From Terramyces sp. JEL0728 (lineage: Eukaryota; Chytridiomycota; Chytridiomycetes; Rhizophydiales; Terramycetaceae): 64,000 bases of DNA. The position numbers and the translations under genes were made by a program. The stretch lies in assembly GCA_027603945.1 (NCBI GenBank), contig JADIIU010000054.1, positions 1 through 64,000 on the forward strand, read 5' to 3'. Shown here in pieces: positions 10,905 to 21,245 of this stretch (positions within the stretch are counted from its first letter, which is position 1; each line of letters begins with the position of its first letter). The notes under the pieces are model-generated. The model did not search any database and was not told the origin of the DNA. It was given only the letters and a program-made list of their open reading frames with translations.

Positions 10905-11060
10905 GTAAAGGAATTACAGGTAATGAATGAGAACACTTGGTTCCAAATAGGTATCACGATGAATAACGCATAGGTAAGCAAACCATAATCATTAGGTAGC
11001 TGGATGATTAACCTTTAGGTATAGGAAATCTAACATAAGGTAAGAGATCCTAACATGTAG
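10905..11060 (+). repeat. Tandem array of seven abutting micro-intron-like units
   Basis: Seven GT..AG segments lie end to end: 10905-10919 (15 nt), 10920-10950 (31), 10951-10973 (23), 10974-10995 (22), 10996-11018 (23), 11019-11039 (21) and 11040-11060 (21). Every junction reads AG|GT, every unit begins GTA, and the last five contain TAAC or TAAT a few bases before the acceptor, as the coding introns do. The array ends 17 bp before the ATG of the Ssn6-like gene and lies in its sense orientation, so it is probably in the 5' leader. It contains several upstream ATGs that splicing would remove. Confidence 0.7.
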
Positions 11061-11077
11061 GCCAAGTAGCTGAAAAC

Positions 11078-12623
11078 ATGTCGGACCCAGATAAAGCTCT
11101 GGCGGCTTACGAAAATTGCCTCCGGCACAACCCCTACTCTGAAAAAACGCTTACCATCATTGCGTCCCTGTGCCGATCTCAAGAGAAATACGCAAAAGTA
11201 AGCAGGTTTAACCCTAGGCTGCTGAATATTTTCAAAGAATATTGAAATTACATGACAATAATGGAGAAGTCTGGGGAGCTTTAGGACACTGTTATCTGAT
11301 GCTGGATGATTTACACAAGGCATATTCTGCATACCAGCAAGCGCTTTATCATTTGCCGAATCCTAAAGTATATCTTTTTTCATTTAGGAACCAAAGTTAT
11401 GGTATGGAATAGGGATATTGTATGATCGTTACGGTTCTTTTGAACATGCAGAAGACGCATTCTCAGCAGTTATTGAGATGGATCCAAATTTTGAGAAAGC
11501 TAACGAAATTTATTTCAGACTTGGAATTATTTACAAGCAAGAAGGAAAATATGAAAACAGTCTGGAGTGTTTCAAGTACATTTTGAACTGCCCGCCTAGC
11601 CCGCTGACTGAACTAGATATCTGGTTCCAAATCGGACATTTGTATGAACAACAAAAGGAATACGGAAAAGCCAGGGAGGCATATGAAAGAGTGCTGACCG
11701 AAAGTCCAAAACACGCAAAGGTTTTACAGCAACTTGGATGGTTGTACCATATATCCAACTCTGGTTTCACAAATCAAGACGCAGCAATCAGCCATCTAAG
11801 CCGCTCAATCGAATCTGATCAAACTGACGCGCAGAGCTTTTATTTCTTGGGCAGATGTTATATGGCTCAACAAAAATACAATGACGCCTACAACGCATAT
11901 CAACAAGCTGTATATCGCGATGGACGTAATCCTACATTCTGGTGTTCGATCGGTGTACTCTACTATCAGATCAACCAATACTCTGATGCATTGGATGCAT
12001 ACAGTAGGGCAATTAGAATTAATCCATATATTTCAGAAGTTTGGTACTTTTGTTTAATATCAGGTTTGATTTAGGGACCCTGTACGAATCGTGTGAAAAC
12101 CAGCAATCCGATGCTTTGGATGCATATACAAAAGCGCTTGAGATAGAACCCAACAATACGTTAATCAAACAGCGTATCCAGTATCTCAAGAACCCTACTG
12201 GCGAAAGCCCACCTCAACAATTGCAACCGCAGCAACCTGCTCCACAAGATACGGCTCCTCCCAAATATCCAAATGCTGGTGGCAGTGCCCCAGTAAATTT
12301 CAGAGTAAACACTACTAATATAGTCTCCACATCTTCCTGAAAGACCATTGAACAATCAACAGCAACCCCGTAAAACTGGCCAAAAACCAGTATTAAATGG
12401 CGGCGGTCCAACTTCTTTCTCTCAATTAGCAAACCCAAACCCGCCAAACCAACCACGACCGCCCCAACCACAGCAACAGCCGCCATCTCGCCAAATGATG
12501 CTGGGTCCTCAACTTAACCGAGCTGGATTACCAGATGAAAAGGAAGAGCAACCACAAAGTGGCAAAAGACGTTTGACACCCATTGATGGCCCTGACATGA
12601 AAAGATACAAACAGCCTCAATAA
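11078..12623 (+). CDS. SSN6: Cyc8/Ssn6-type TPR general corepressor
   Basis: The exons are 11078-11197, 11218-11367, 11388-12043, 12064-12304 and 12324-12623, with introns of 20, 20, 20 and 19 nt, giving 488 aa. About ten tandem TPR repeats fill residues 1-340. They include the characteristic ESxxTDAQSFYFLGRCYMAQ and YRDGRNPTFWCSIGVLYYQI segments of Ssn6/UTX-type TPRs. A Pro/Gln-rich tail and a basic C-terminus follow. Family knowledge: Ssn6 pairs with Tup1 to repress transcription through DNA-bound factors. No Tup1 gene is in the window, but a WD40 corepressor gene is its divergent neighbour. AATAAA overlaps the TAA stop. Confidence 0.93.
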
Positions 12624-12721
12624 AGCATCTATCTTTTTGTGTTTTGAATCTAAATTTCGACTGTTGAAACCTCCGAAGCAAATGAGAAACCACATGCGCG
12701 AATTGTATCAAGTTTATTAAA

Positions 12722-13366
12722 TCAGTCCTCTTTAACAACACCAACATTGGCAGGTCTTAATATTCTGTCCTTCATCTTGTATCCAATCTTGTCGACATGG
12801 ATAATGGTGCCAGGCTCCTTTCCTTCAATTACAGATTGGAAGATTGCGGTGTGTAAGTTGTAGTCAAACTTTTCTCCGAGCGGGTTGTAGTATGTAATCC
12901 CATACTGTTGGAACACTTTCCATAACTCTTTTCTAGTCATTTCAACGCCAGTGTATAATTTGCTCAACTCTGGATTTAGTTTGTTGTCCGCTCTCTCCTT
13001 TTCTGGCACCGCATTAAGAGCTAAAGTCAAGACATCAGCAGTGTCAAGCAAATCCTTTGCAAATCTTTGAACTGCGTAAGCTTCCTTTTCTTGAATTTCC
13101 TTGCGGGTTCTGGTACGGACATTTTCAGCATCTGCTAATGCTCTACGATATAAATCCTTCAACTCGGCAATTTCAGTATCCTTCTTTTTAATTATTTCTT
13201 GAGTATCTTCAGTTTTTTCTTCAGATTTTTGTTCTGGTTTTCCTTCTTCTGCTTTGTCGGTGTAAAATCTCGCAGGGGCAACAAATCTTTGCGGGGCTAC
13301 AATACGGTTGATTTTAAATAAGTTTAATGCAGTAGGCTGCGCAATTCTTCGGATGGTTCCAAACAT
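12722..13366 (-). CDS. MGE1: Mitochondrial GrpE co-chaperone (Mge1)
   Basis: This is one exon of 214 aa. A basic, hydroxylated N-terminus (about 45 residues ending near RFYTDK) looks like a mitochondrial presequence. A Lys/Glu-rich segment and the GrpE long helix and beta-wing domain follow, including ADAENVRTRTRKE and the C-terminal GYKMKDRILRPANVGV signature. Family knowledge: nucleotide exchange factor for matrix Hsp70 in protein import and folding. AATAAA follows the stop by 3 nt. It starts 71 bp from the divergent PheRS gene, another mitochondrial protein. Confidence 0.95.
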   Translation of the reverse strand: MFGTIRRIAQPTALNLFKINRIVAPQRFVAPARFYTDKAEEGKPEQKSEEKTEDTQEIIKKKDTEIAELKDLYRRALADAENVRTRTRKEIQEKEAYAVQRFAKDLLDTADVLTLALNAVPEKERADNKLNPELSKLYTGVEMTRKELWKVFQQYGITYYNPLGEKFDYNLHTAIFQSVIEGKEPGTIIHVDKIGYKMKDRILRPANVGVVKED

Positions 13367-13437
13367 TTTTAAAAAAAAATTTGTGCAAATTTATTCTGGA
13401 TTACTCCATCACAACAGAATTCATCTCCATCACTCCA

Positions 13438-14700
13438 ATGAAGCTCCGCATAAGTAGATTCGCACTTCCAGCAAGGTATTCCACGCTGAATGAAATCAAA
13501 TTGCTGAACAAGAATTACCAAGCAGACAATGTCACCAACATTTCTGCTCCAATTATACAGAAATTGGAGTCTAATTTGCTAAAGACTTTGAATCACCCAT
13601 TAAAGATATTAAAGGATAAAATCGATACTTATTTCACCAGCACCTTTTCCTACAAAATATTGGACTCAATGAACCCAATTGTAACCACAAAACAAAACTT
13701 TGATGACTTGTTAATCAATAAAGATCATCCTGGCAGGAAACCAACGGACACTTACTATATCAACCAAGGGCTTGTATTGCGAACCCACACATCAGCCCAT
13801 CAATCTGAAGCACTTGCGAGCAAAGCTGCGGATGGGTATATCTTATCTGCAGATGTGTATCGTAGAGACGAAATTGATCCAACTCACTACCCTGTATTCC
13901 ATCAAATGGAAGGAATTAGACTCTTTTCAAAAAAGGAACTGGCAACACTGAAACTACCCAACCATGAGATGGAAACGCTTTCAAGGGAAGGAGATAATCC
14001 TATTCAAAGTGTTCATGATTCTAACGATGTTGACTTGGTAGCGAGACACTTACGGACGGAATTGGAAGGGCTAATGAAAAACTTGTTCCATCAGGAATTG
14101 CAAATTAGATGGATCAAAGCCTATTTCCCATTCACTTCTCCAAGTTGGGAAATGGAAATATTTTACAACAACGAATGGCTAGAAGTATTGGGATGTGGTG
14201 TTATTCAACAAGAAATTCTGCAAAACGCAGGGGTTGACAAAGTCGGTTGGGCATTTGGAATTGGCTTGGAACGTATCGCAATGGTAACTAATTTCTAACA
14301 AGATTCTTTTCAATATTCCAGATATCAGGCTATTTTGGTCCAAGGACGAAAGATTCCTGAACCAATTCAAAGATGGTGAAATCTCTGAATTTTCGCCATT
14401 TTCCAAATATCCAAGTTGCTACAAGGATGTTTCGTTCTGGGTCAATAATGAAATCCATGAAAATGACTTTGTAGAAGTTGTGCGCACTGTTTGTGGAGAC
14501 TTGGTTGAACGAGTTGCGCTCATTGACACATTTGTTCACCCAAAGACAAAGAAAACAAGCAACTGCTTTAGAATCGACTACAGATCAATGGACAGGTATT
14601 TGTTTTTAATTTTAGAAACTTGACCAACAAGGAAGTTGATTCAATCCATGCCGAATTGTGCGACGCAGTGGTTCAAAAGTTTGGCGTGGAGCTTCGATAA
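13438..14700 (+). CDS. MSF1: Mitochondrial phenylalanyl-tRNA synthetase
   Basis: The exons are 13438-14283, 14303-14595 and 14616-14700, with introns of 19 and 20 nt, giving 407 aa. The short basic N-terminus is a likely presequence. The class II core has motif 2 around [20 protein letters not shown] and motif 3 around [13 protein letters not shown], split by the first intron directly after the AM. The C-terminal anticodon-binding (FDX-ACB) domain ends at residue 407. This is the monomeric mitochondrial form: a single chain with both domains. An upstream TTG open frame was rejected in favour of the ATG at 13438. Confidence 0.95.
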
Positions 14701-14716
14701 ATTATTTCGCATTTAT

Positions 14717-16045
14717 TTAATAAAAGGATAGTACTTGCACAGAAAAGTCGTTGCTATTTCCCTTTGTCTTTAGCTTGGCGTTCAACAAAGTGTTTTCTAT
14801 AACACCAATTCTCAAGTCCATTTGCTTAATTTCCCCCTTGGATTAACTATGTTCAACCTTTAGTTTAGCAGAGCCTTGCTTAATTGTGACCAACGGTTTT
14901 GAATCTGTCATTCCGCTACCCAGCTCATCCATACGTGACTATGATCAAATACCGATTACTTTAACCGAGTCCAAATCTTCAGAAATTCTGGCCAATTCAT
15001 TCGTCAATTCTGTAACGTTTGATGACGCAACAGTGTACTTGTGTTTCGAGTCCGACGCTTGATCCTGCAATCTCTTGTATTGCTCAATCTACATTAGCTT
15101 GATATACTTGAGTTTCAAATTGAGAATTGATGTACTTTTCTCTGCTGGCTATTTTTTCCAGGCTCTGCTCAATTTCAGAATGTAATTTGGTCAGTTGCGC
15201 GTGTGTTTCAACTTTAGTTTCCTGAATGTTTTTTTGGTGGTGATCCATTTGTTGCAGATGCAATCTCCAATCTTTGTTGTCATTTGGAATGACTACTTTT
15301 AAAAGCGGAGTGACTCTTTCGACTTCCAATCGCCATTCCGCCGGGTCGGTTTTTGGAAGTTGCTGAGGCTGGGCTTCTTGTTTTCTGGCTATTTGTGTGT
15401 CCATGAAATTTTCATCTTCTTCTTGATTTGCTTCTACCTCTTCTACCGTCTCTGTAGTTACTTCTGCGTCATAGTCGACTTCAGCTTCTTCTGGATAACT
15501 AGTTGAGCATGCAATTACTCGTCTACTTTGTGAATTGGCTGTTGAAATGCAATTTTCCTTTGAGACAGAGCAATATCTGCCAAGCTCTGCAATACATAGA
15601 GACAAGCATCCCCGTAGGCCTGTCTTAATTTTTGGGGTCCGTATTCAAACGGAATTCCCAGTTTCTTTAGCTCCGCAGCTATCGATTAATACTGGATACC
15701 AATATTCGCACAAGTTGCGTTAGGGTCGTCAAACTGCCCTGGCTTCTCAAATGGAATATTAATGATTTTCATAAACCAAGTGAATAATAGCGCGAATGTA
15801 TAGAATTGTTCGTTGGGATTAGCATCCGGATAAACAAAATAGAACCTATGAATTGGAGGGATATTACTACGAGTTATTAGGTATTACTTTGGGATACAAA
15901 ATTCTTTTTGATAATTGAGACACTTTAGTTTATCCAAAATTTCATCAAGTGATGCTGCCGTGGATGCCAAGGTTCCTCTACTTGAAGATCTGCCTCCACT
16001 AGATAGCTGTTCCATCGACCCCATATCATTTCCCTTCAAAGACAT
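14717..16045 (-). CDS. IFT57: Intraflagellar transport protein IFT57 (Hippi homologue)
   Basis: There are seven exons: 16045-15888, 15866-15700, 15678-15519, 15498-15108, 15088-14960, 14938-14858 and 14836-14717, with introns of 19-21 nt, giving 401 aa. An N-terminal calponin-homology-like domain (LNYQKEFC, then NEQFYTFALLFTWFM) is followed by an acidic linker and the family-defining DPAEWRLEVERVTPLLKV and NDNKDWRLHLQQM segments. A C-terminal coiled coil ends near DLRIGVIENTLL. Family knowledge: IFT-B subunit required to build cilia, so the organism should make a flagellum. AATAAA overlaps the TAA stop. The start lies 24 bp from the divergent HAD gene. Confidence 0.95.
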
Positions 16046-16069
16046 TTGAAATTTTACGCGATTTTTTTC

Positions 16070-17152
16070 ATGTTGATTTTCAAAAGGGGACTAAGGACAC
16101 ATCCTGCACAATTAGGATTCGCATTTGATATTGATGGGGTATTAATCAGAGGCGCCAGAGTACTCCCTCAAGGAGTCAAAATGCTGAAATTATTACAGGA
16201 AAAGAAGTGTCCATTCATATTATTGACTAATGGAGGAGGGGTAACAGAAGCCAGAAAAGCTGCGGAATTATCATCCAAATTTCATATTACATTAGAGCCA
16301 AAACAAATTGTATTATCGCACTCTCCGATGCAGCGGTTAGTTTCAAAATACAGGGAGAAACCAGTATTGATTGTTGGAAAAGAATCTTGCAGAGAGGTAG
16401 CACTATCATATGGATTCAAACATGTAGTTACAACGGATGACATTTATGAATGGAATCACACTGTCTGGCCATTCAAGAACCCGCCTCTCAATCCTCGAAA
16501 GGGCTTGGATTTACATAATCTGCGCATAGCAGCTATTATGATGTTTTATGACTCATGGGATTGGGGAAAAGTAGTTGAAATTAATCTCAGGATTTGCAGA
16601 TAATGTGCGACATCTTAAGGTCAGACAACGGAGAACTGGGAACACTGACTAAGCAGCCGCATAAGCAGAGGTAGATTAACTTTAAACAGTGTCCCGCTAT
16701 ATTTCAGCAACTCTGATTTTATTTGGAGTAACGATTATCCCTTAACCAGATTTGCACAAGGTGCTTTTAGAACTTCGCTGGAGGCAGTTTATCAAAGACT
16801 TGCTGGCAATAGCCTAGAATATACTCGATTTGGTAAGCCGGAAGGAGAAACTTATCGGTAATTTTTACCTGAATTAGTTACGCGGAAGAATTGTTGGATA
16901 ATTTGTCTAATGAATTGTGGCCAAATCACACACATTTACAACGCACTGTCTACGCTATCGGAGGTACCATTTACTAACGCAGATAATCCAGCTTCGGATA
17001 TTAAAGGAGCCAACGATCACGGATGGGAATCAATTCTTGTTCGCACAGGTGTTTGGGATGAATCGCATGGACATGATCATAATGCAAAATATCTGGTTTA
17101 TGATGTAGAAGAAGCAGTAATGCTAGCATTGGAAAAAGAAAAACTCATTTAA
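16070..17152 (+). CDS. HAD-superfamily hydrolase (CECR5/YKR070w-like)
   Basis: The exons are 16070-16570, 16591-16670, 16690-16857, 16878-16963 and 16983-17152, with introns of 20, 19, 20 and 19 nt, giving 334 aa. HAD motif I is FDIDGVL, motif II is the LLTNGGG segment, and motif IV ends in GDNPASDIKGAND, where the G-D is joined across the last intron. The class IIA cap lies between. This matches the CECR5 group of mitochondrial or cytosolic haloacid-dehalogenase-like phosphatases, whose substrate is not settled. The TAA stop is embedded in TTTAAATAAAC, so the polyadenylation signal overlaps it. Confidence 0.9.
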
Positions 17153-17243
17153 ATAAACATATAGTTCCAATCAAGCTCGATTCGCCTGCCGACTGATAAC
17201 CATTCTTTTTATAATTTCTGCTGAGAAAAAAGTCCGAATCTAA

Positions 17244-20204
17244 ATGGTAATCTTGAACTAACACATAGAAAGACATTCGTGACTTTTTCAAGGTAAATGG
17301 CACTCTAAAACGTAGCCTAAAAGTAATTGATTCCTAATTGCAGCAAAGCCTAAAAAGGAACAGAGATCTGTAGTAATCGTTGACTCTGACGATGAAGCAC
17401 CAGTAGAGAAACCAAAATCTACACCGACCAAGAGAAAGTTACCGGACGCATTTGATTCGCAACCGTATTCTCTACTGATATTAGAAAGAAATTGGTTGAT
17501 CCGTCAAGTTTCTTCAACAAGCCAGTTGCACAATCTGACAAAACATTCGCCAAGGGTGTTAATAGGGATGATATGGATGTTGATTTCAATGAAGCGGCAA
17601 TAAAATTACTGGATGAAGTTGAGAAGAACGAGAAGAGTAAGGAGAATTTCATTCCAGAAGAGAGTCCTGCCTCAAAGAAGATCAAAACTGGAAAGGAAGT
17701 TAAAAAGGAGGAACCTGTGAAGCAAAAGGAGGAACCTGTAAAGCAAAAGGAACCTGTGAAGCAAAAGGAGGAACTTGTAAAGCAAAAGGAGGAACCTGTG
17801 AAGCAAAAGGAGGAACCTGTGAAGCAAAAGGAATCACCAAAGAAAAAAGCAGCAGGAAAAAGGGAAAAGACTCTAGAGGATAATGTTCAAAAAGTACATG
17901 ATATTTCAAAGACGGCAGCAAAGGAGACTGAAAAAGAAGAACCCAAAAAATTCAAGTATTTCTAGTTAATCCAGTTACCATGAATATGTAGCCAAGAGAG
18001 CTAGCCATACTCAAGCAATAGTTCATAGGCCAGCTCCAGTTGGAGCTCCAAACTGTTTGGCTGGAATGACATTTGTATTTACTGGAGATTTAGCTTCGCT
18101 TTCAAGAGAAGATTCCACAGATATTATAAAGAGATATGGAGGGTAACTAATTCTTAACCTAGCCGCGTTACCACGGCTCCGAGCAAGAAAACTTCCTATG
18201 TTGTCGTTGGCCAAGATCCTGGACCAAAAAAGATGGAAAAGATTGCTGATCTGAAAGTAAAGACGCTGAATGAAGACGAATTTTACGATTTAATCAATTC
18301 ATTCGGCTCTGGGTCAGGAGCAGCTCCTGCTTCAGTAACATCTTCAACGAAAACAGCCCCAACAGAAAAGAAACCTATGAAAGATAAAGGCAAAGCACCA
18401 ATCAGTTCAACGGTTCCCTTTGCTAAGCCAAAGCCATCAGACCAATTGTGGACTGATAAATACAAACCTCAAAACTATGGGGAGGTTATTGCGAACAAGA
18501 CGCTGATTGAAAAATTAGCGCTATGGGTACGGGACTGGTAAATTTGAATAAACAACAGGGACAAGAACCGGAAGGCTGGATTCCCAAAAGGATCAAAGGA
18601 TTCTGTAACGCAATTTAGAGCTGCACTGCTATCTGGCCCGCCTGGTATTGGGAAAACCACAGCTGCACATTTAGTTGCAAAGTTTGAAGATGTTGACGTT
18701 TTGGAATTTAATGCGAGTGATTCGAGAAGCAAAAAGACACTGGACGATCTGGTTCGAGAAGCAACACTTTCAGGAACGGTAAAAGACTTTTTCGCTGGAA
18801 AACCTCAATCTAAAGGGAAAAAGATCATTATTATGGAGTAATTATCTGTTGATGTTAGTGAGGTTGATGGCATGTCCAGCGGAGATAGAGGTGGCATCGC
18901 TGAGATAATCCAAATCTTAAAGAAAAGTCATGTTCCTATCATCTGCATTTGTAACGAGCGGTCGTCCCCCAAAATTAGGTCTTTGGCCAATCACTGCCTT
19001 GATCTGCGATTCAGAAGGTTCGTATTCTTTGACTGTAGAGCAACTGCACAGCAGGTTGAAGCAAGGTTGAAGACTATTGCGCAAAAGGAGGGCTTGAGTC
19101 TCGAGCCAAATGCAATCGCTGAACTGGTTGCCTCGACATCTGGTGATATCCGTCAAATTTTGAACCTTTTGTCGACCTACAGACTATCACACAACAATAT
19201 GTCTTTTGATGATTCCAAAAATATGTATTTCAAAGCTAAGCTAGTTCAAATTCTGTTTCAAAGAATGTTTCTTTGTCGCCATTCGATATCACCTCACGGC
19301 TATTCACTCAGCATTCCTTTAGATCTACTTCTTTCAATGATAAGATTGATTTCTATTTCCAAGATTTTTCTTTGATTCCATTGATGGTTCAAGTATTTAT
19401 GCTATAATTCTAGGAAAATTATATTCATTGTAATTCACAACTAGCTCGGGAATCTGGAGCATCGGGTAAAAAATTGGATCATCAAGTGATTAGTTTAATG
19501 GCACAGGCTGCAGATTCAATCTCACTTGGTGATATTTTGGATAGCAGCCAAAGAAAAGAAAACTCATGGTCTCTATTGCCAATACACGGTGTAATATCCA
19601 CAGTGCGTCCCTGTTTCTTTGCTCACGGTCAACTTAAGGGGATGATTCAGTTTCCGTCTTGGCTGGGTCAGAACTCAAAGCAAGGCAAGGGAGGCAGATT
19701 GCTGCGTGAATTGCAATTACACACTAGACTCCATACATCTGCTGATAAACACCAATTGCGTCTTACTTATCTTCCACTTTTAGCAAAGAAATTGACCAAA
19801 CCAATGATTGACAGTGAAGAGGGGGTTGACGATGTCATCAGCCTGATGGACAGTTACTATTTGAACCGAGACGATTTTGATTCAATCATGGAACTGGGCT
19901 ATCAGGGATATCCAGGCGGCATTCCTTCAAAAACGAAATCTGCTTTCACGCGAACGTAATTCTCTATTAACCTAGATACAACAAATCCAGCCATCCAACA
20001 CCATTCTCATCTGAAGTAAAAGCTTCACGTCCTTCTGCATCCATGGATGTGCCTGATTTAGAAGACGTTGTATTGGAAGATGAAGCAGCCGAAGAAGAGG
20101 AAGAAGAGGAAGAAAAGCCGGTGCAAGCAGCTAAACCGAAAGGAAAACCAACGAAAGCGGCCAAACCATCGTCTTCTAAAGCAAAGCCAAAGAAAGGCAA
20201 ATAA
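17244..20204 (+). CDS. RFC1: Replication factor C large subunit
   Basis: There are thirteen exons, all ending in frame: 17244-17246, 17269-17292, 17316-17322, 17344-17464, 17485-17955, 17975-18142, 18163-18537, 18559-18837, 18859-19017, 19039-19224, 19245-19392, 19414-19955 and 19976-20204, giving 903 aa. The first coding exon is only the ATG and the third only 7 nt. The order is an N-terminal PIP-like MKDIRDFFK, a disordered charged region with KQKEEPV repeats, a BRCT domain (about 230-310), then the AAA+ clamp-loader core with Walker A SGPPGIGKTT and Walker B IIIMDE (split by an intron). The RFC1 C-terminal domain follows, with an acidic and Lys-rich tail. It loads PCNA. Confidence 0.95.
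17316..17322 (+). other. 7-nt microexon of RFC1
   Basis: CCTAAAA lies between a 23-nt intron (17293-17315) and a 21-nt intron (17323-17343). Only inclusion of these 7 nt joins the MKDIRDFFK exon to the downstream frame, giving FFKPKTKPKKEQ. Neither read-through of either intron nor one 51-nt intron keeps the frame. Confidence 0.7.
17707..17831 (+). repeat. Tandem 21-bp repeats coding KQKEEPV
   Basis: Six near-identical copies of a 21-bp unit (one copy shortened by a codon) encode a Lys/Glu/Pro heptad repeat in the disordered N-terminal region of RFC1. The copies are almost identical at DNA level, which suggests recent expansion. Confidence 0.85.
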
Positions 20205-20475
20205 ACTTTTTACGCTATACTTTACGAACGGTGCGAAATCCTGTGCATGCTCATGTCAGGCAGATTAACCGAAGAATAATTGCATCCTTTAAGACTGCCG
20301 TTTTTCGAACGTATGCTGCATATCTTTGATGATCGCCTTCAACAAGTCAGAATTTTTGGATACAACCAATGCGGTAAAGTTAAATCGGGATACAGACGCA
20401 ATTTACGGAGGGTTGTCTCATCGCTTTCAAAATAATGTTTGATTCAAGAAAAGAACGTGTCCAAAAGCACTTTCC
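20205..20475. other. Gap with an unresolved coding-like segment
   Basis: The 270 bp between RFC1 and the FAM210-like gene contains coding-like stretches on both strands. On the minus strand a stop-free segment ending near 20303 would read SKNSDLLKAIIKDMQHTFEK. On the plus strand a frame through 20313-20433 is also open. No ATG plus intron model joined either into a complete protein, so I leave the region unassigned. Confidence 0.3.
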
Positions 20476-20935
20476 ATGTTCCGCTACCGTCCATTTCATT
20501 TGTCGTTGATATCCAGTCCGATTTTCCCATTGAAATCCAGCAGAATTCAACCCAAGGCAAACTACTCTTCAGTCAAGGATATTGCAAAGAAGTACGGCCC
20601 AGCTACCTTCATTACCTATTCAATAGTATCAGTAGTATCTTGCACCACATGGTAATTAATACTAAGTTAGGCTAACCCTCCTTTCCTTTGGAGTTGATTT
20701 AGCTCCACTAACTGCCGAAATTAATAAGGTGCGACACTACATATTTGCAGATCAGGATAATATCGATTTTGATACTCACGGAAAAGCAGACTGGACTACC
20801 GTAGTAGGAGTTACTTGGGTTATACACACTGTAATTATGCCTGTTAGGGTAGGCATCACTGCAATATTTACGCCGGCTGTTGCCAGGATTCTTCAGAGGA
20901 GAGGCTGGATACTTAAAAAAAGTAGATTTGAATAA
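20476..20935 (+). CDS. FAM210/DUF1279 mitochondrial membrane protein
   Basis: The exons are 20476-20651 and 20671-20935 with a 19-nt intron, giving 146 aa. A basic, Ser-rich N-terminus of about 35 residues resembles a mitochondrial presequence. The DUF1279 domain follows: KKYGPATFITYSIVSVVS, then FGVDLAPL and, at the end, WTTVVGVTWVIHTVIMPVRV with a terminal PAVARIL segment. Two hydrophobic helices are visible. FAM210 proteins act in mitochondria. Exact biochemistry is not established for this group. AATAAA overlaps the TAA stop. Confidence 0.88.
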
Positions 20936-21199
20936 ACTGCATAATCCATGGGTACAGTTAGTAGTTTGATCTCGACCAACTATCTGGAAACCGCTTAGTA
21001 AGGCTAACGCTGAAGCATTATGGCAAAATTCCGTGTCGTGTTCAATTGGTGGTTCATTATTCATGCAGGCTTTGTGAGCTTGTGCAAGGCGAAAAAAGTT
21101 TTCGCGCATACAATAGACCCATGCCCAACAGGCATCCCAGATAAACTCAGCTCCCATAAATATTCCATATCTCAATGCTATCAATAAAACAAACCACAA
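20708..21199 (-). CDS. Cys-rich membrane protein, unrecognised; 3' end uncertain
   Basis: An ATG at 21199 opens a frame with an N-terminal hydrophobic segment (MWFVLLIALRYGIFMGAEFI), then WDACWAWVYCMRENFF and a Cys-containing stretch to about 20990. Beyond that the frame runs antisense through the 3' end of the FAM210-like gene, so the true stop is probably earlier, after an intron I could not place. I recognise no family. The first 70 codons look coding; the rest may not be. Confidence 0.4.
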   Translation of the reverse strand: MWFVLLIALRYGIFMGAEFIWDACWAWVYCMRENFFRLAQAHKACMNNEPPIEHDTEFCHNASALALLSGFQIVGRDQTTNCTHGLCSLFKSTFFKYPASPLKNPGNSRRKYCSDAYPNRHNYSVYNPSNSYYGSPVCFSVSIKIDIILICKYVVSHLINFGS

Positions 21200-21245
21200 T
21201 AATCTGACTCACAGAAAAATAGCCCTAACCCTACGTGGCGTGAGA

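Noticed and set aside
17700..17921. Minus-strand open frame with FASQVPP repeats
   Set aside because: It is the exact antisense of the RFC1 KQKEEPV repeat.
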